From Thermoproteota archaeon (lineage in GTDB: Archaea; Korarchaeota; Korarchaeia; B14-G2): a stretch of 17,302 nucleotides of DNA. A program made the translations under genes and the position numbers. Positions 6,263 through 13,475 of the stretch are shown here, piece after piece. Each line of letters starts with the position of its first letter. Position 1 is the stretch's first letter. The stretch is from positions 1 through 17,302 of the forward strand of contig QMWA01000014.1 of NCBI GenBank assembly GCA_003661385.1, written 5' to 3'. The notes beneath the pieces are model-generated. The model worked only from the letters and a program-made list of their open reading frames with translations, had not been told where the DNA came from and searched no databases.

Positions 6263-6598
6263 TCACGCATACTCTCTCCACGTATGCTTACATTTAACAC
6301 ACCTGTAAAACCTTGTTGGAGGTTCGTCTCCGCTCCTCGTCTGCTCTATCCACCAGTATGCGCCAACATTGCCGCACTTCGGGCATTCTTCGTCGGTTAC
6401 CGGAAGCCCTTCTTCAATATGAGAAACTGCAACTACTCCCGGCTTTTTTTCTGTCCTCTTTCTAGTAACCCTGGCTATAGCTGATGGGGACTTGACTTCC
6501 TCTGTGTACCCACAATTGGGGCACCTTTTAACCACTTTACCCTGTTCTCTTCTTACTGAAAGGAGAGTACCGCACTTTGGGCAGAACATCCTAACCAC
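6263..6598 (-). CDS. tfs: Transcription elongation factor TFS (transcript cleavage)
   Basis: 111 residues. The N-terminal zinc ribbon uses C6, C9, C26, C29 (MFCPKCG, KRCPNCG). The C-terminal TFIIS-type ribbon uses C72, C75, C100, C103. The tip carries the acidic pair D91-E92 in QTRSGDEPPTRFYRC, which reaches into the RNA polymerase active site and stimulates cleavage of backtracked RNA. So this looks like an active cleavage factor, not one of the degenerate TFS paralogues. Start GTG at 6598; ATG at 6587-6589 (MFCPKCG) is the alternative and matches most family members. It heads the series running down to nop10. Confidence 0.95.
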   Translation of the reverse strand: MVRMFCPKCGTLLSVRREQGKVVKRCPNCGYTEEVKSPSAIARVTRKRTEKKPGVVAVSHIEEGLPVTDEECPKCGNVGAYWWIEQTRSGDEPPTRFYRCVKCKHTWREYA

Positions 6599-6620
6599 TT
6601 AAAGCTCTCCATCATGCTAA

Positions 6621-6628
6621 GTTAAAAA
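6621..6628 (-). promoter_or_regulatory. TATA box for tfs
   Basis: Minus-strand TTTTTAAC centred about 27 bp from the GTG at 6598, in the 47-bp divergent gap between tfs and the DUF99 gene. The same AT-rich patch (plus-strand AGTTAAAAA) may also serve the DUF99 gene, though the spacing on that side is short. Confidence 0.45.
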
Positions 6629-6645
6629 CGTAGGGGCTATCCGCC

Positions 6646-7206
6646 ATGCCTCTCAAGCCAGGTGCCCGTATTCTAGCTTTCGACGATACGCCCTTTCGAA
6701 GAGGAGTGGATAGGAAGACTCTAATAATTGGTGTGATGACTCGAGGCCCCATAGTGCTTGAAGCCGTCTTCAAAGAAGAGATACAAGTTGATGGAATAGA
6801 CTCCACCCAGAAGATATGCAAAATTGCAAACTCCCACCCTGCTAGGGATCAAGCTAAGTTGATAATTCTACATGGAACAGTATTCGGTGGACTTAACGTC
6901 GTCAACCTGAGGCAGCTACATGAGGAAACAGCTCGTCCTGTTGCTTCAATAGTTCTCAAGCCTCCTAGTAACATACGCCTTCTAGCTGCTGCAAGATCCA
7001 TATTAGGGTCTTCAAGTAGGATTGAAGCTGTCCTCAGAGCACAGCCTCCATTTCAGAAAGTGTTTCTGAGGAAAAGGCCCATATACGTCTCATATCTAGG
7101 CCTAGAGAGAGAGGAGATGATCCGTGTGCTTAGGAGGCTATGCATTCTCAGCAGCTATCCTGAGCCTCTAAGAATAGCCTGCCTAATAGCCTCTGCGCTA
7201 CGCTAG
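6646..7206 (+). CDS. DUF99 family protein
   Basis: 186 residues, typical of the archaeal DUF99 (UPF0215) family. Signatures: ILAFDDTPF (9-17), DGIDST (49-54), ILHGTVFGGLNVVN (74-87) and KPVA-like ARPVASIVLKPP (96-107). The family is regarded as distantly related to endonuclease V nucleases, and the DD pair and D49/D52 are the acidic residues that would fit a metal site, but no activity is established. It is transcribed divergently from tfs and ends with a 4-base convergent overlap with rpoL. Start ATG at 6646; no in-frame alternative nearby. Confidence 0.88.
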   Translation: MPLKPGARILAFDDTPFRRGVDRKTLIIGVMTRGPIVLEAVFKEEIQVDGIDSTQKICKIANSHPARDQAKLIILHGTVFGGLNVVNLRQLHEETARPVASIVLKPPSNIRLLAAARSILGSSSRIEAVLRAQPPFQKVFLRKRPIYVSYLGLEREEMIRVLRRLCILSSYPEPLRIACLIASALR

Positions 7207-7481
7207 CTTTCCTCTCTCTTAAGGCTCTCAAGAACTTCTCTGTACTCGGATATAAGCTTATCTAGCGCCTTTATTAGGGTTTCAAGGGGCTCAGCTCCCT
7301 TCTTTACTTTAATAGTAAGGTAGACTTTACTTTCAAGGGGATGTGTGAGCTGGTACCCTGCCCACTCTACTTCCTCCATCTTGTTAAGCTCCTCAACAAC
7401 TAGGTTTGGTATGGTATGCCTTTCTCCATCGATGAGAAGCACTATACCTCCATCTCTTCTTTTAACTTCACTTACCTTCAC
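7203..7481 (-). CDS. rpoL: RNA polymerase subunit L (Rpo11)
   Basis: 92 residues. The Rpb11-like core is clear from HTIPNLVVEELNKMEEVEWAGYQLTHPLESKVYLTIKVKKG followed by a long C-terminal helix (LETLIKALDKLISEYREVLESL). With subunit D it forms the assembly platform of the archaeal polymerase. The usual NPHTLGN motif is altered here to RHTIPNL, so the protein is somewhat divergent. Start GTG at 7479-7481 overlaps the DUF2067 stop by 14 bases. It is the last gene of the block that begins with the EF-2-like gene. Confidence 0.9.
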   Translation of the reverse strand: MKVSEVKRRDGGIVLLIDGERHTIPNLVVEELNKMEEVEWAGYQLTHPLESKVYLTIKVKKGAEPLETLIKALDKLISEYREVLESLKREES

Positions 7482-8079
7482 TTTTAGCCCCCCTAACTAT
7501 GTGCTCGATCATCTGCTGAGGTGAGGTCGCCAGCTGATAGCCCCCCTCAACCTCTCTTAAAATCCCCTGCTCTAGGCACTCCTCTAGAATGTCCTCTGGA
7601 TGTATTCCTGTCTTCAAGGTACAAAGTGCTAGCAAAGTGCTTATGTACCTTGTTCTAACAAGCTTCAAAGCTATTCTGTAGGCTTCTCCAAACTCCATAG
7701 CCAGCCTCTCCATCTCCTCAACTCCTATGTCTGAATAAACCGCTTGCTCCTCCTTAGAGTTGAATACCTTGTGCCCCTCTGACCTTATTGCCTCAATTAT
7801 AGCAGCTATTGTTGCTCTCCCAGCTTTCTCTTGAACCCACCAGTAGGGATACCTCCTAAGCCCCCCTCTAGGCTTATATATCCCTATGAAGTCTCTGACT
7901 GCTTCCTTAATCCTCCACTCTACCTCAGAGTCCACCATCCTGCTATCATAGACTATCTCAACCTTCCTCCCCCTATATTTGACTCTAAATTCTCCTCTTT
8001 TTGCTCGTTTTCTCAGAATTTCTATAACCTTCTCCACTTCAGCTACGCTACTGACGTTAAGTGATAGCTTCCGCTTCAC
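7468..8079 (-). CDS. DUF2067 family protein
   Basis: About 203 residues from GTG at 8077-8079. This resembles the crenarchaeal DUF2067 family, of unknown function. Seen: an N-terminal alpha-beta part (KLSLNVSSVAEVEKVIEILRKRAKRGEFRV then GRKVEIVYD), a basic PRGGLRRYPYWWVQEK segment, and a mostly helical C-terminal half. No catalytic motif or membrane segment is visible. GGTGGGGA lies about 6 bases before the GTG at 8079, while no ribosome binding site precedes the outer ATG at 8106, so I prefer the shorter form. It sits between csl4 (23-base overlap) and rpoL (14-base overlap), so a role in RNA handling is the obvious but unproven guess. Confidence 0.7.
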   Translation of the reverse strand: MKRKLSLNVSSVAEVEKVIEILRKRAKRGEFRVKYRGRKVEIVYDSRMVDSEVEWRIKEAVRDFIGIYKPRGGLRRYPYWWVQEKAGRATIAAIIEAIRSEGHKVFNSKEEQAVYSDIGVEEMERLAMEFGEAYRIALKLVRTRYISTLLALCTLKTGIHPEDILEECLEQGILREVEGGYQLATSPQQMIEHIVRGAKSEGK

Positions 8080-8629
8080 TCTCCCCACCTTTAAGCTGCA
8101 GACCATAGTAATATGATACTCTAACAGCAGTATCTACTCTACCACAGCTATTACAAACAAGGCTATAACCATATCTCTTCCTTAGAGTCCCACAATACCC
8201 ACACATAGACCATACTATGCCTATCTCTTTCATGCCGGGAGGCATGTCTAGGAGAATCTGCTTTCCCACTATACTGCTAACTCTTGCTATAATGATATCT
8301 GAAACATTAAGTTCGCCTGTACTCTCCTGCTGCAGAAGAGCTGCCGTGAAGGGGTTCTTTAGGACTCTAATCCTCTTCTCACTCTTCCATAGCCCCCAGA
8401 CCTTTGTTAATACGACTATCCCGTTTTTCCCGGTTATTTCTGCTAGAACAAGCTGCCCTACTGCTGGGATCCCATGCTCTTTAACTTTATGTATCCTCAC
8501 CTTTCTGCCGCTCACCTCTAGTACACCAACATACTTAGCGCATATCACACCATCTCTCTGATAAGTTCCTTCTCCTCCCATATAGGCCTCTGCTACTCCT
8601 AGCTCTTCTCCAGGCACCACTACACTCAT
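8057..8629 (-). CDS. csl4: Exosome complex cap protein Csl4
   Basis: 190 residues. The N-terminal domain shows the family hallmark PGEELGVAEAYMGGEGTY (6-23). An S1 RNA-binding domain follows (about 57-130, VGQLVLAEIT then DIIIARVSSIVGKQILLDM). A C-terminal zinc ribbon uses C143, C146, C159 and C162. Csl4 and Rrp4 form alternative caps on the Rrp41-Rrp42 ring and, with DnaG, steer RNAs into the 3'-5' degradation chamber. Its ATG overlaps the stop of the methyltransferase gene as ATGA, and its end overlaps the DUF2067 gene, all signs of a single message. Confidence 0.95.
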   Translation of the reverse strand: MSVVVPGEELGVAEAYMGGEGTYQRDGVICAKYVGVLEVSGRKVRIHKVKEHGIPAVGQLVLAEITGKNGIVVLTKVWGLWKSEKRIRVLKNPFTAALLQQESTGELNVSDIIIARVSSIVGKQILLDMPPGMKEIGIVWSMCGYCGTLRKRYGYSLVCNSCGRVDTAVRVSYYYGLQLKGGESEAEAIT

Positions 8630-9279
8630 TTAACCACCTCAATCCTTATCATGTCGACATTAACCTCATGTCTAAGCTCTCTATGGAAGTCCATCGTTGG
8701 AGGTATAGGCATTACCGCCTCAATTAGATGGGTCACTCTGCCCCCTATCTCTTCTATCTTCCTAAGTATGAACTTTCTGGTTGCCCTTTTATGTATGCTA
8801 TAAACGACTCTTGCCGTCTCCACAGCCCTCCTCAGAAACAATACATCAGCTCCCCTCCTCCTTACGCCGAAAGGTGGGTTTTGGACCACCGTATCAGCTT
8901 CTATACCCAGTTTCTCTCTGAGATCTGCTTGAATGAATTCCATACAGCATATAACACGCATTCTTCTCGCATTCTTCATTGCAAGGGCAAGCATACTCCT
9001 ATCGATGTCTACACAAATGATCTTGCTAGCTCCCATCATAGCTGAGGCGATGCCCAGGATTCCTGTGCCGCATCCAAGGTCTGCTACAGTCTTCTTCTCT
9101 ATGTCTCCCATCCTCCATGCAAAGTATACTAGCCTAGCTGCTATGTAAGGTGGTGTTCTATATTGCTCTAGCTCAACCTTGGAGTACACTGGAGCCTCTA
9201 TATGCTCCAACTCTATTTCTAGCTCTTTTTCACCAGATGGCTTTCTTTTACTGTGGCTAGCAGGGCATATAGCCTTCAC
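8626..9279 (-). CDS. METTL5-like N6-adenine methyltransferase (COG2263)
   Basis: 217 residues from GTG at 9277-9279, which overlaps the uL16 stop as GTGA. Class I methyltransferase motifs: EQYRTP (38-43), SAM-binding VADLGCGTGILGI (65-77), VDID (90-93) and the catalytic NPPFG (134-138), which marks base-amino methylation. EQY-x-T-P before the SAM loop and NPPF are the combination seen in METTL5, which in eukaryotes makes one m6A in 18S rRNA; archaeal relatives probably modify 16S rRNA. Its place between uL16 and csl4 agrees with an rRNA target. The substrate is inferred, the chemistry fairly sure. The N-terminal 25 residues are poorly conserved and the real start could be slightly later. Confidence 0.87.
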   Translation of the reverse strand: MKAICPASHSKRKPSGEKELEIELEHIEAPVYSKVELEQYRTPPYIAARLVYFAWRMGDIEKKTVADLGCGTGILGIASAMMGASKIICVDIDRSMLALAMKNARRMRVICCMEFIQADLREKLGIEADTVVQNPPFGVRRRGADVLFLRRAVETARVVYSIHKRATRKFILRKIEEIGGRVTHLIEAVMPIPPTMDFHRELRHEVNVDMIRIEVVK

Positions 9280-9779
9280 GCTGCTCTCTCTACTATAACT
9301 GATGTAGGAGGAGGGACTTTTACTTTCACCCTTTGAAGGAGCCGCTTTGCAAGCTCTAAATGCTCTTTATTGACCCACACAGTAAGTATAGGTCTTCCCC
9401 TCCTGACTATTGCTCCTGCTACTTCAGGCCTCCCGAAGGCGAGTCTCATGCCCTTCTGTAGCCTTTCTGCTTTATGCACTCCAGCTAGAGCATGCTTCCT
9501 TATTATGTGATGTGGATAGGCTCTCACCTGATACTTGTAGTTTTCTGAGCCTATTTGCTTGTCGAATGTCTTCATTGTTAATACTCTTAAGGCCTCTAGT
9601 GCATTGCTTCTAACAACTATGTCCGCGTCTGCGACGATTGTTAAGGCGTATTCGAAGTCCTTATCCCAGCTTCCTCCTACAAATACTCTTATCTTCGGAT
9701 CTGGAGGGCCTTTGATGTACTCTTTACGTGTATATGGCCTCTTTACACGTCTGTCGCATCTCCCTGGCCTGAGTGGCAT
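9276..9779 (-). CDS. rpl10e: Ribosomal protein uL16 (L10e)
   Basis: 167 residues. Family signatures: MPLRPGRCDRRVKRPYTRKEY at the N terminus, PPDPKIRVF, EALRVLTMKTFDKQIG, AYPHHIIRKHALAG and RLQKGMRLAFGRP. It is a late-joining large-subunit protein near the peptidyl-transferase centre and the tRNA CCA ends. The start ATG at 9779 is fixed by the conserved N terminus. This creates a 56-base overlap with trmJ, while its end overlaps the methyltransferase start as GTGA. Some normally invariant positions differ (RKHALAGVHKAER instead of the usual ENK-ATGAGADR-like stretch), so it is slightly divergent at the loop that approaches the active site. Confidence 0.95.
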   Translation of the reverse strand: MPLRPGRCDRRVKRPYTRKEYIKGPPDPKIRVFVGGSWDKDFEYALTIVADADIVVRSNALEALRVLTMKTFDKQIGSENYKYQVRAYPHHIIRKHALAGVHKAERLQKGMRLAFGRPEVAGAIVRRGRPILTVWVNKEHLELAKRLLQRVKVKVPPPTSVIVERAA

Positions 9780-10512
9780 GGTTTTCCCCTATCCTCCTAG
9801 TCACCCTCTTTAATAAACCAACTATCCTTTCACACTCCTCATGGGTCAGCATATGGGGGGCACGCCTAAGAAGTACTCGCCTGAGCAGCAGGGCAGCGCT
9901 CCTCTTTTTGAACTCAGGGTAGCTTGCTGCCTCAGCAAGCTTCTCTATGCAAATGATCAGCTCTTTCCTCAGCCTTGGATGGGGAGGCTTAGCAAGCTTA
10001 GTTCTATGCCTCAAGCTTCTCCTTAGCTCATAGAGGATTATTGCTGCTGCTACTGCTAAGTTCAGGGTAGGATATTGCATGTCGGTTGGTACTCTAACAA
10101 GTACATCGCACATTGCTAGCTCTTCGACTTTCAGCCCAATGCTCTCTCTGCCAAACACTATCGCCATTCCAGAGGGTGACCATTTAAAGCTGCTGAAAAA
10201 CAGGTCGACATCAATTACCTTTCTAACAACGGCTCTCGGCCCCCCAGACTTTGCTGTCGTCCCTATGACCAGTGTACTGCCTTCAATGGCTTCAGCAAGG
10301 CTATTATATTTCATAGCCTTCTCTAGCACGTCTACTGCCCTCCTGGCCGTTACCTCAGCGCGTTTCCTCCAATTGCTGACCGGGTTAACGAGGACTAGCC
10401 TCCTATATCCAAGGTTCTTCATCACTCTAGCCACGCTCCCTATATTAAGCGGGTCTTCCGGCTCAACTAGCACAACGAGGACTTCTTTGAGATGCTTTAA
10501 TGCCTCACTCAT
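9724..10512 (-). CDS. trmJ: SPOUT tRNA 2'-O-methyltransferase TrmJ
   Basis: 262 residues from ATG at 10510-10512. SPOUT (knotted) motifs: PLNIGSVARVMKNLG (21-35), AIVFGRESIGL (117-127) and YPTLNLAVAAAIILYE (147-162). TrmJ methylates the ribose of residue 32 in tRNA anticodon loops; both tRNAs in this window have C32. AGGAGGAAG about 8-10 bases before this ATG decides the start; a frame-open ATG at 10563 lacks such a signal. After the catalytic domain follows a basic helical tail of about 90 residues. Its last 18 codons overlap uL16. It follows the EF-2-like gene by 74 bases, with no clear promoter between. Confidence 0.9.
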   Translation of the reverse strand: MSEALKHLKEVLVVLVEPEDPLNIGSVARVMKNLGYRRLVLVNPVSNWRKRAEVTARRAVDVLEKAMKYNSLAEAIEGSTLVIGTTAKSGGPRAVVRKVIDVDLFFSSFKWSPSGMAIVFGRESIGLKVEELAMCDVLVRVPTDMQYPTLNLAVAAAIILYELRRSLRHRTKLAKPPHPRLRKELIICIEKLAEAASYPEFKKRSAALLLRRVLLRRAPHMLTHEECERIVGLLKRVTRRIGENHATQAREMRQTCKEAIYT

Positions 10513-10586
10513 GCTCTTACTTCCTCCTAGAAACCTACCTCCAGTGACTTGACCACTTAGCATTAGTCCATGCTAGCAGAATGCTT

Positions 10587-12638
10587 TCAGCTTAAGCCAC
10601 TTAAGTACCCTCTTCTCCTTCTTCTTTCCTCCATAGCTCTCTCTGCTGCACTTTTTTCCATCTGCCTATAACCTGAGAGCTGTATGGTATAGATGGCTCT
10701 GCCGGATGTTGCTGCTCTGAGCTCGCTAGACAGCCCGAATGTCTCGGATAAGGGTATTTCCCCTTTAACTACCGAGTATACTCCTGTAGAGCTTATTGTG
10801 TGTATGTTACACCTTCTCTTCCTAAGTACTCCCTCAACTACACCGACCAGCTCTAATGGTGTATAGACTTCTATTTCACCAACAGGCTCGAATAAGATTG
10901 GTTTAGCAGCTAAGAATGACTTTATGAGCCCTCTTGCGAGAGCTGCCAGCACCTGAGCAGCGTTTAGCTTGCCCCTACAGACTGCTTCTTTGATCTCAAA
11001 GAAGCTTCTCCACACAGGTTCCCCACAGAGGGGGCCTCTCCTAGAGAATTCCAAAAGTACCCTGCGCATAAGCTCTCTGTCTACCTCTAGTGTGTGGGGA
11101 GCTTTCAGAATGCACTCCATTTCCGTCTTTATAATGTTGCCGCCATTCATCTGTGCTCTTTCAATCGGCTGGCATACTAGTGTTAGCTTACAGCTTCCAT
11201 CTGGGCTTACTACAGCTATGTCCCCCGAGTTCTCGGTGGCTTTCTCACGTAGGACTACTGTTGGCTCTCCAGTTCTGACAGGTGCAATCTCAGCAATGAA
11301 CCCTGCCACTATCTCAAGCTGAAGCTCTCCAACCCCATGTACTACGATCTCACCGGTTTCTTCATCCACCTGATAGCCTATCAGAGGCTCTCTTAACCTC
11401 AGCTTCTCCAGCTCGGCTGTTACCTTCTCAACGTCGCTAGGGTTCTCAGGCTCTATTGTCACGTATACGACAGGCTCCGATAGGTAATATGGGGGCTCGA
11501 CAGGTTTGACCTCTCTAGCGTCGCTGCCTACTATCGTCTCTCCAGAGAAGACTTTCTTAATCCCGGTGCATACTGCTATATTCCCGGCTAATACCCTCTC
11601 AACCTGGGCTTTTCCCTTCCCTACTGGTATGTAAACAGCTTGTACCTTGCTTCTAGCTCCTGCCCCCACCAGATAAAGCTCAGTGCCATGTGATATGCTT
11701 CCAGAGAAGATTCTAATCGTGGGTATAGGCCTACCTGAGCTATCAAAGTCTATGTTACCGACGACAGCTATCAGAGGTCCTTCATCGCTGCAGCTTGCTA
11801 CAGCTTTTCTCTCGGCGTCTCCAAGTTTACCATCCCAAAGGGCGGCTACCCTGTATGCTTGAGCTTCAAGTGGAGATGGGGCGCTCTTATAGACCTCCAT
11901 CATCACTGCTTTGTGAAGTGGTAGCTTGCTGCTCAGCTTCTCTCCTCTCCTATATGCTTCTACTATGTTCTTTATTCTAACCCCTGTTTCTCTAGCTATC
12001 TCAGCTGTCACCCCCCAGCCATCAAGCGCTGATCCAAGAATCATTCCCTTATCAGCCTTTATCCTCCAGTTGCTGTACCTTTCTGGGAGGAACGCCTCTA
12101 TAAGCTGATTGACATCTCCAATGATCTCAGCTACCCTCTTTCTGATCTCATCTCCATTATACTGCAGCTCGAGAATAAGCCTATCAACCTTATTTATGAA
12201 CAGCAGAGGCTTAACCATTTCCTTCAAGGCAAGCCTAAGGTAGTTCTCTGTCTGCACCATTACTCCTTCGACAGCGTCTACAACTAAGATCACAGAGTCT
12301 ACTAACCTCAAGCTCCTGCTAACATACCCGCTGAAGTCTATGTGTCCTGGTGTGTCGACTAAGTTCACTAGCAGCTTCATATCGCTTCCACTGTAAATAA
12401 ATGTGCAGCTAGCCGACTTCACCGTCATTCTTCTCTTCTTCTCCACTTCAAGGTAATCTAAGTACAGTAGGGTTCCAGCTAGCCCATCTGATATGATACC
12501 CCCTGCAGAAAGAAGTCTGTCGCTTAGAGTGGTTTTCCCGTGGTCTACGTGGGCTATTATCCCGATATTCCTGATAGCATCCTTGCTTTTCATGAGGTTC
12601 GATATTTCCTTGAGCTTCTCTCTACTAACTCTAGGCAT
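10587..12638 (-). CDS. EF-2-like GTPase lacking the diphthamide site
   Basis: 683 residues; archaeal EF-2 usually has about 730-740. G motifs are intact: AHVDHGKTT (29-37), DTPGH (95-99), NKVD (149-152), GSA (202-204). Domain II (about 290-370), III (about 385-455), IV and V (SETFGLSSELRAATSGRA) follow in EF-2 order, and the N terminus matches archaeal EF-2 closely. Differences: the switch I RGIT motif reads RRMT (69-72); domain IV is shortened by roughly 35-40 residues before GPLCGEP (535-541); the tip loop that should read HEDPAHRGPAQ reads RGKLNAAQ (555-562), so the diphthamide histidine is replaced by K557 in my alignment; the C-terminal tryptophan segment is replaced by a very basic tail (ERRRRRGYLSGLS). 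This is most likely an EF-2 paralogue rather than the housekeeping translocase, but a lineage-specific EF-2 without diphthamide cannot be excluded. GGAG lies about 8 bases before the ATG. Confidence 0.9.
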   Translation of the reverse strand: MPRVSREKLKEISNLMKSKDAIRNIGIIAHVDHGKTTLSDRLLSAGGIISDGLAGTLLYLDYLEVEKKRRMTVKSASCTFIYSGSDMKLLVNLVDTPGHIDFSGYVSRSLRLVDSVILVVDAVEGVMVQTENYLRLALKEMVKPLLFINKVDRLILELQYNGDEIRKRVAEIIGDVNQLIEAFLPERYSNWRIKADKGMILGSALDGWGVTAEIARETGVRIKNIVEAYRRGEKLSSKLPLHKAVMMEVYKSAPSPLEAQAYRVAALWDGKLGDAERKAVASCSDEGPLIAVVGNIDFDSSGRPIPTIRIFSGSISHGTELYLVGAGARSKVQAVYIPVGKGKAQVERVLAGNIAVCTGIKKVFSGETIVGSDAREVKPVEPPYYLSEPVVYVTIEPENPSDVEKVTAELEKLRLREPLIGYQVDEETGEIVVHGVGELQLEIVAGFIAEIAPVRTGEPTVVLREKATENSGDIAVVSPDGSCKLTLVCQPIERAQMNGGNIIKTEMECILKAPHTLEVDRELMRRVLLEFSRRGPLCGEPVWRSFFEIKEAVCRGKLNAAQVLAALARGLIKSFLAAKPILFEPVGEIEVYTPLELVGVVEGVLRKRRCNIHTISSTGVYSVVKGEIPLSETFGLSSELRAATSGRAIYTIQLSGYRQMEKSAAERAMEERRRRRGYLSGLS

Positions 12639-12686
12639 CTATCTCTCCACTAATCTTATTCTACCTGGAGTCTTAAGGCTTAGTAG

Positions 12687-13451
12687 ATGAGCATGCTGAT
12701 GGAGCAGCCACAGCTAAGCAAAGTTCTCGAGGCCTTAAGGTCCTTAGCTGGGAGAGAGACCATAGTCTTGGCTGCAAGATGCTCTGCATCTTATATTGGT
12801 AGGGGTGAGGCCTATTTAGCTGAGGGAGATAGGGTCCTCATAATCAAGCAAGACTCCTCTATGCAGCTACAGCAGCCAGTTTCTCCTACACCAGTGATGT
12901 GGCAGCCTAGCGGAAGCGTCTTCTCCTTTCATATTGAAGGTCACCAGCTAGTTATAACGGTGCTGAGGCAGAAGCCCTCAGAGGTAGTTACTTTAAGAGT
13001 CTCTAAGGTATACATGCTCTACTCAATGAAGCTACATGATGATGCAAAGCTGGCTTCTACTCTACCTGAGTCTGCGATATACGATGCTATAATGCGAGAC
13101 CCATCGATGATAGAGCCAGGGATGAGAGTTGTAAAGCTTCAGAAGAAAACCAGCCTCGGGATAGCAGACCTATTATGTGAAGACTCCCAGGGGAGACTTG
13201 TTGTTATTGAAGTCAAGAGAGAGGCCTCTGGCGAGGCTCCTGCTATTCAGCTAAAGAGATACGTGGAAAGCATTAAAGCTTCTTTTCCTAACAGAGAGGT
13301 TCGAGGGCTTTTGGTCGCGTTGCGCATTACAGAGGACTCTAGGAGAGCCCTTGCAATCCGGGGATTGGAGGCTAGAATACTCAAAAAAGAGGAGCTTCTT
13401 AACTTACTGCTACCAAAGAGACAAGCAAAGCTCATAGAGATTATTAAGTAG
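12687..13451 (+). CDS. nucS: Mismatch-specific endonuclease NucS/EndoMS
   Basis: 254 residues. The C-terminal nuclease domain has the RecB-like motif in order: GIADLLCED (D161), VVIEVKRE (E175, K177) and AIQLKRYV (Q188, Y192), all catalytic or metal positions in the family. The N-terminal domain (about 20-120) contains the conserved SASYIGRGEAYL segment used for DNA binding and dimerisation. NucS cuts both strands at mismatches and acts with PCNA in archaea and actinobacteria, replacing MutS/MutL repair. Start ATG at 12687; M5 is an alternative. It is divergent from the EF-2-like gene (48-bp gap, no clear TATA box) and its stop codon falls two bases from the CCA end of the convergent tRNA-Gln. 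Confidence 0.95.
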   Translation: MSMLMEQPQLSKVLEALRSLAGRETIVLAARCSASYIGRGEAYLAEGDRVLIIKQDSSMQLQQPVSPTPVMWQPSGSVFSFHIEGHQLVITVLRQKPSEVVTLRVSKVYMLYSMKLHDDAKLASTLPESAIYDAIMRDPSMIEPGMRVVKLQKKTSLGIADLLCEDSQGRLVVIEVKREASGEAPAIQLKRYVESIKASFPNREVRGLLVALRITEDSRRALAIRGLEARILKKEELLNLLLPKRQAKLIEIIK

Positions 13452-13475
13452 GTGGTAGCCCCGGTCGGATTCGAA

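Noticed and set aside
8080-8106. Longer DUF2067 protein starting at ATG 8106
   Set aside because: No ribosome binding site precedes it, whereas GGTGGGGA stands just before GTG 8079. Not strictly excluded.
10513-10563. Longer TrmJ starting at ATG 10563
   Set aside because: The added 17 residues lack family support, and a strong AGGAGG signal precedes the ATG at 10512.
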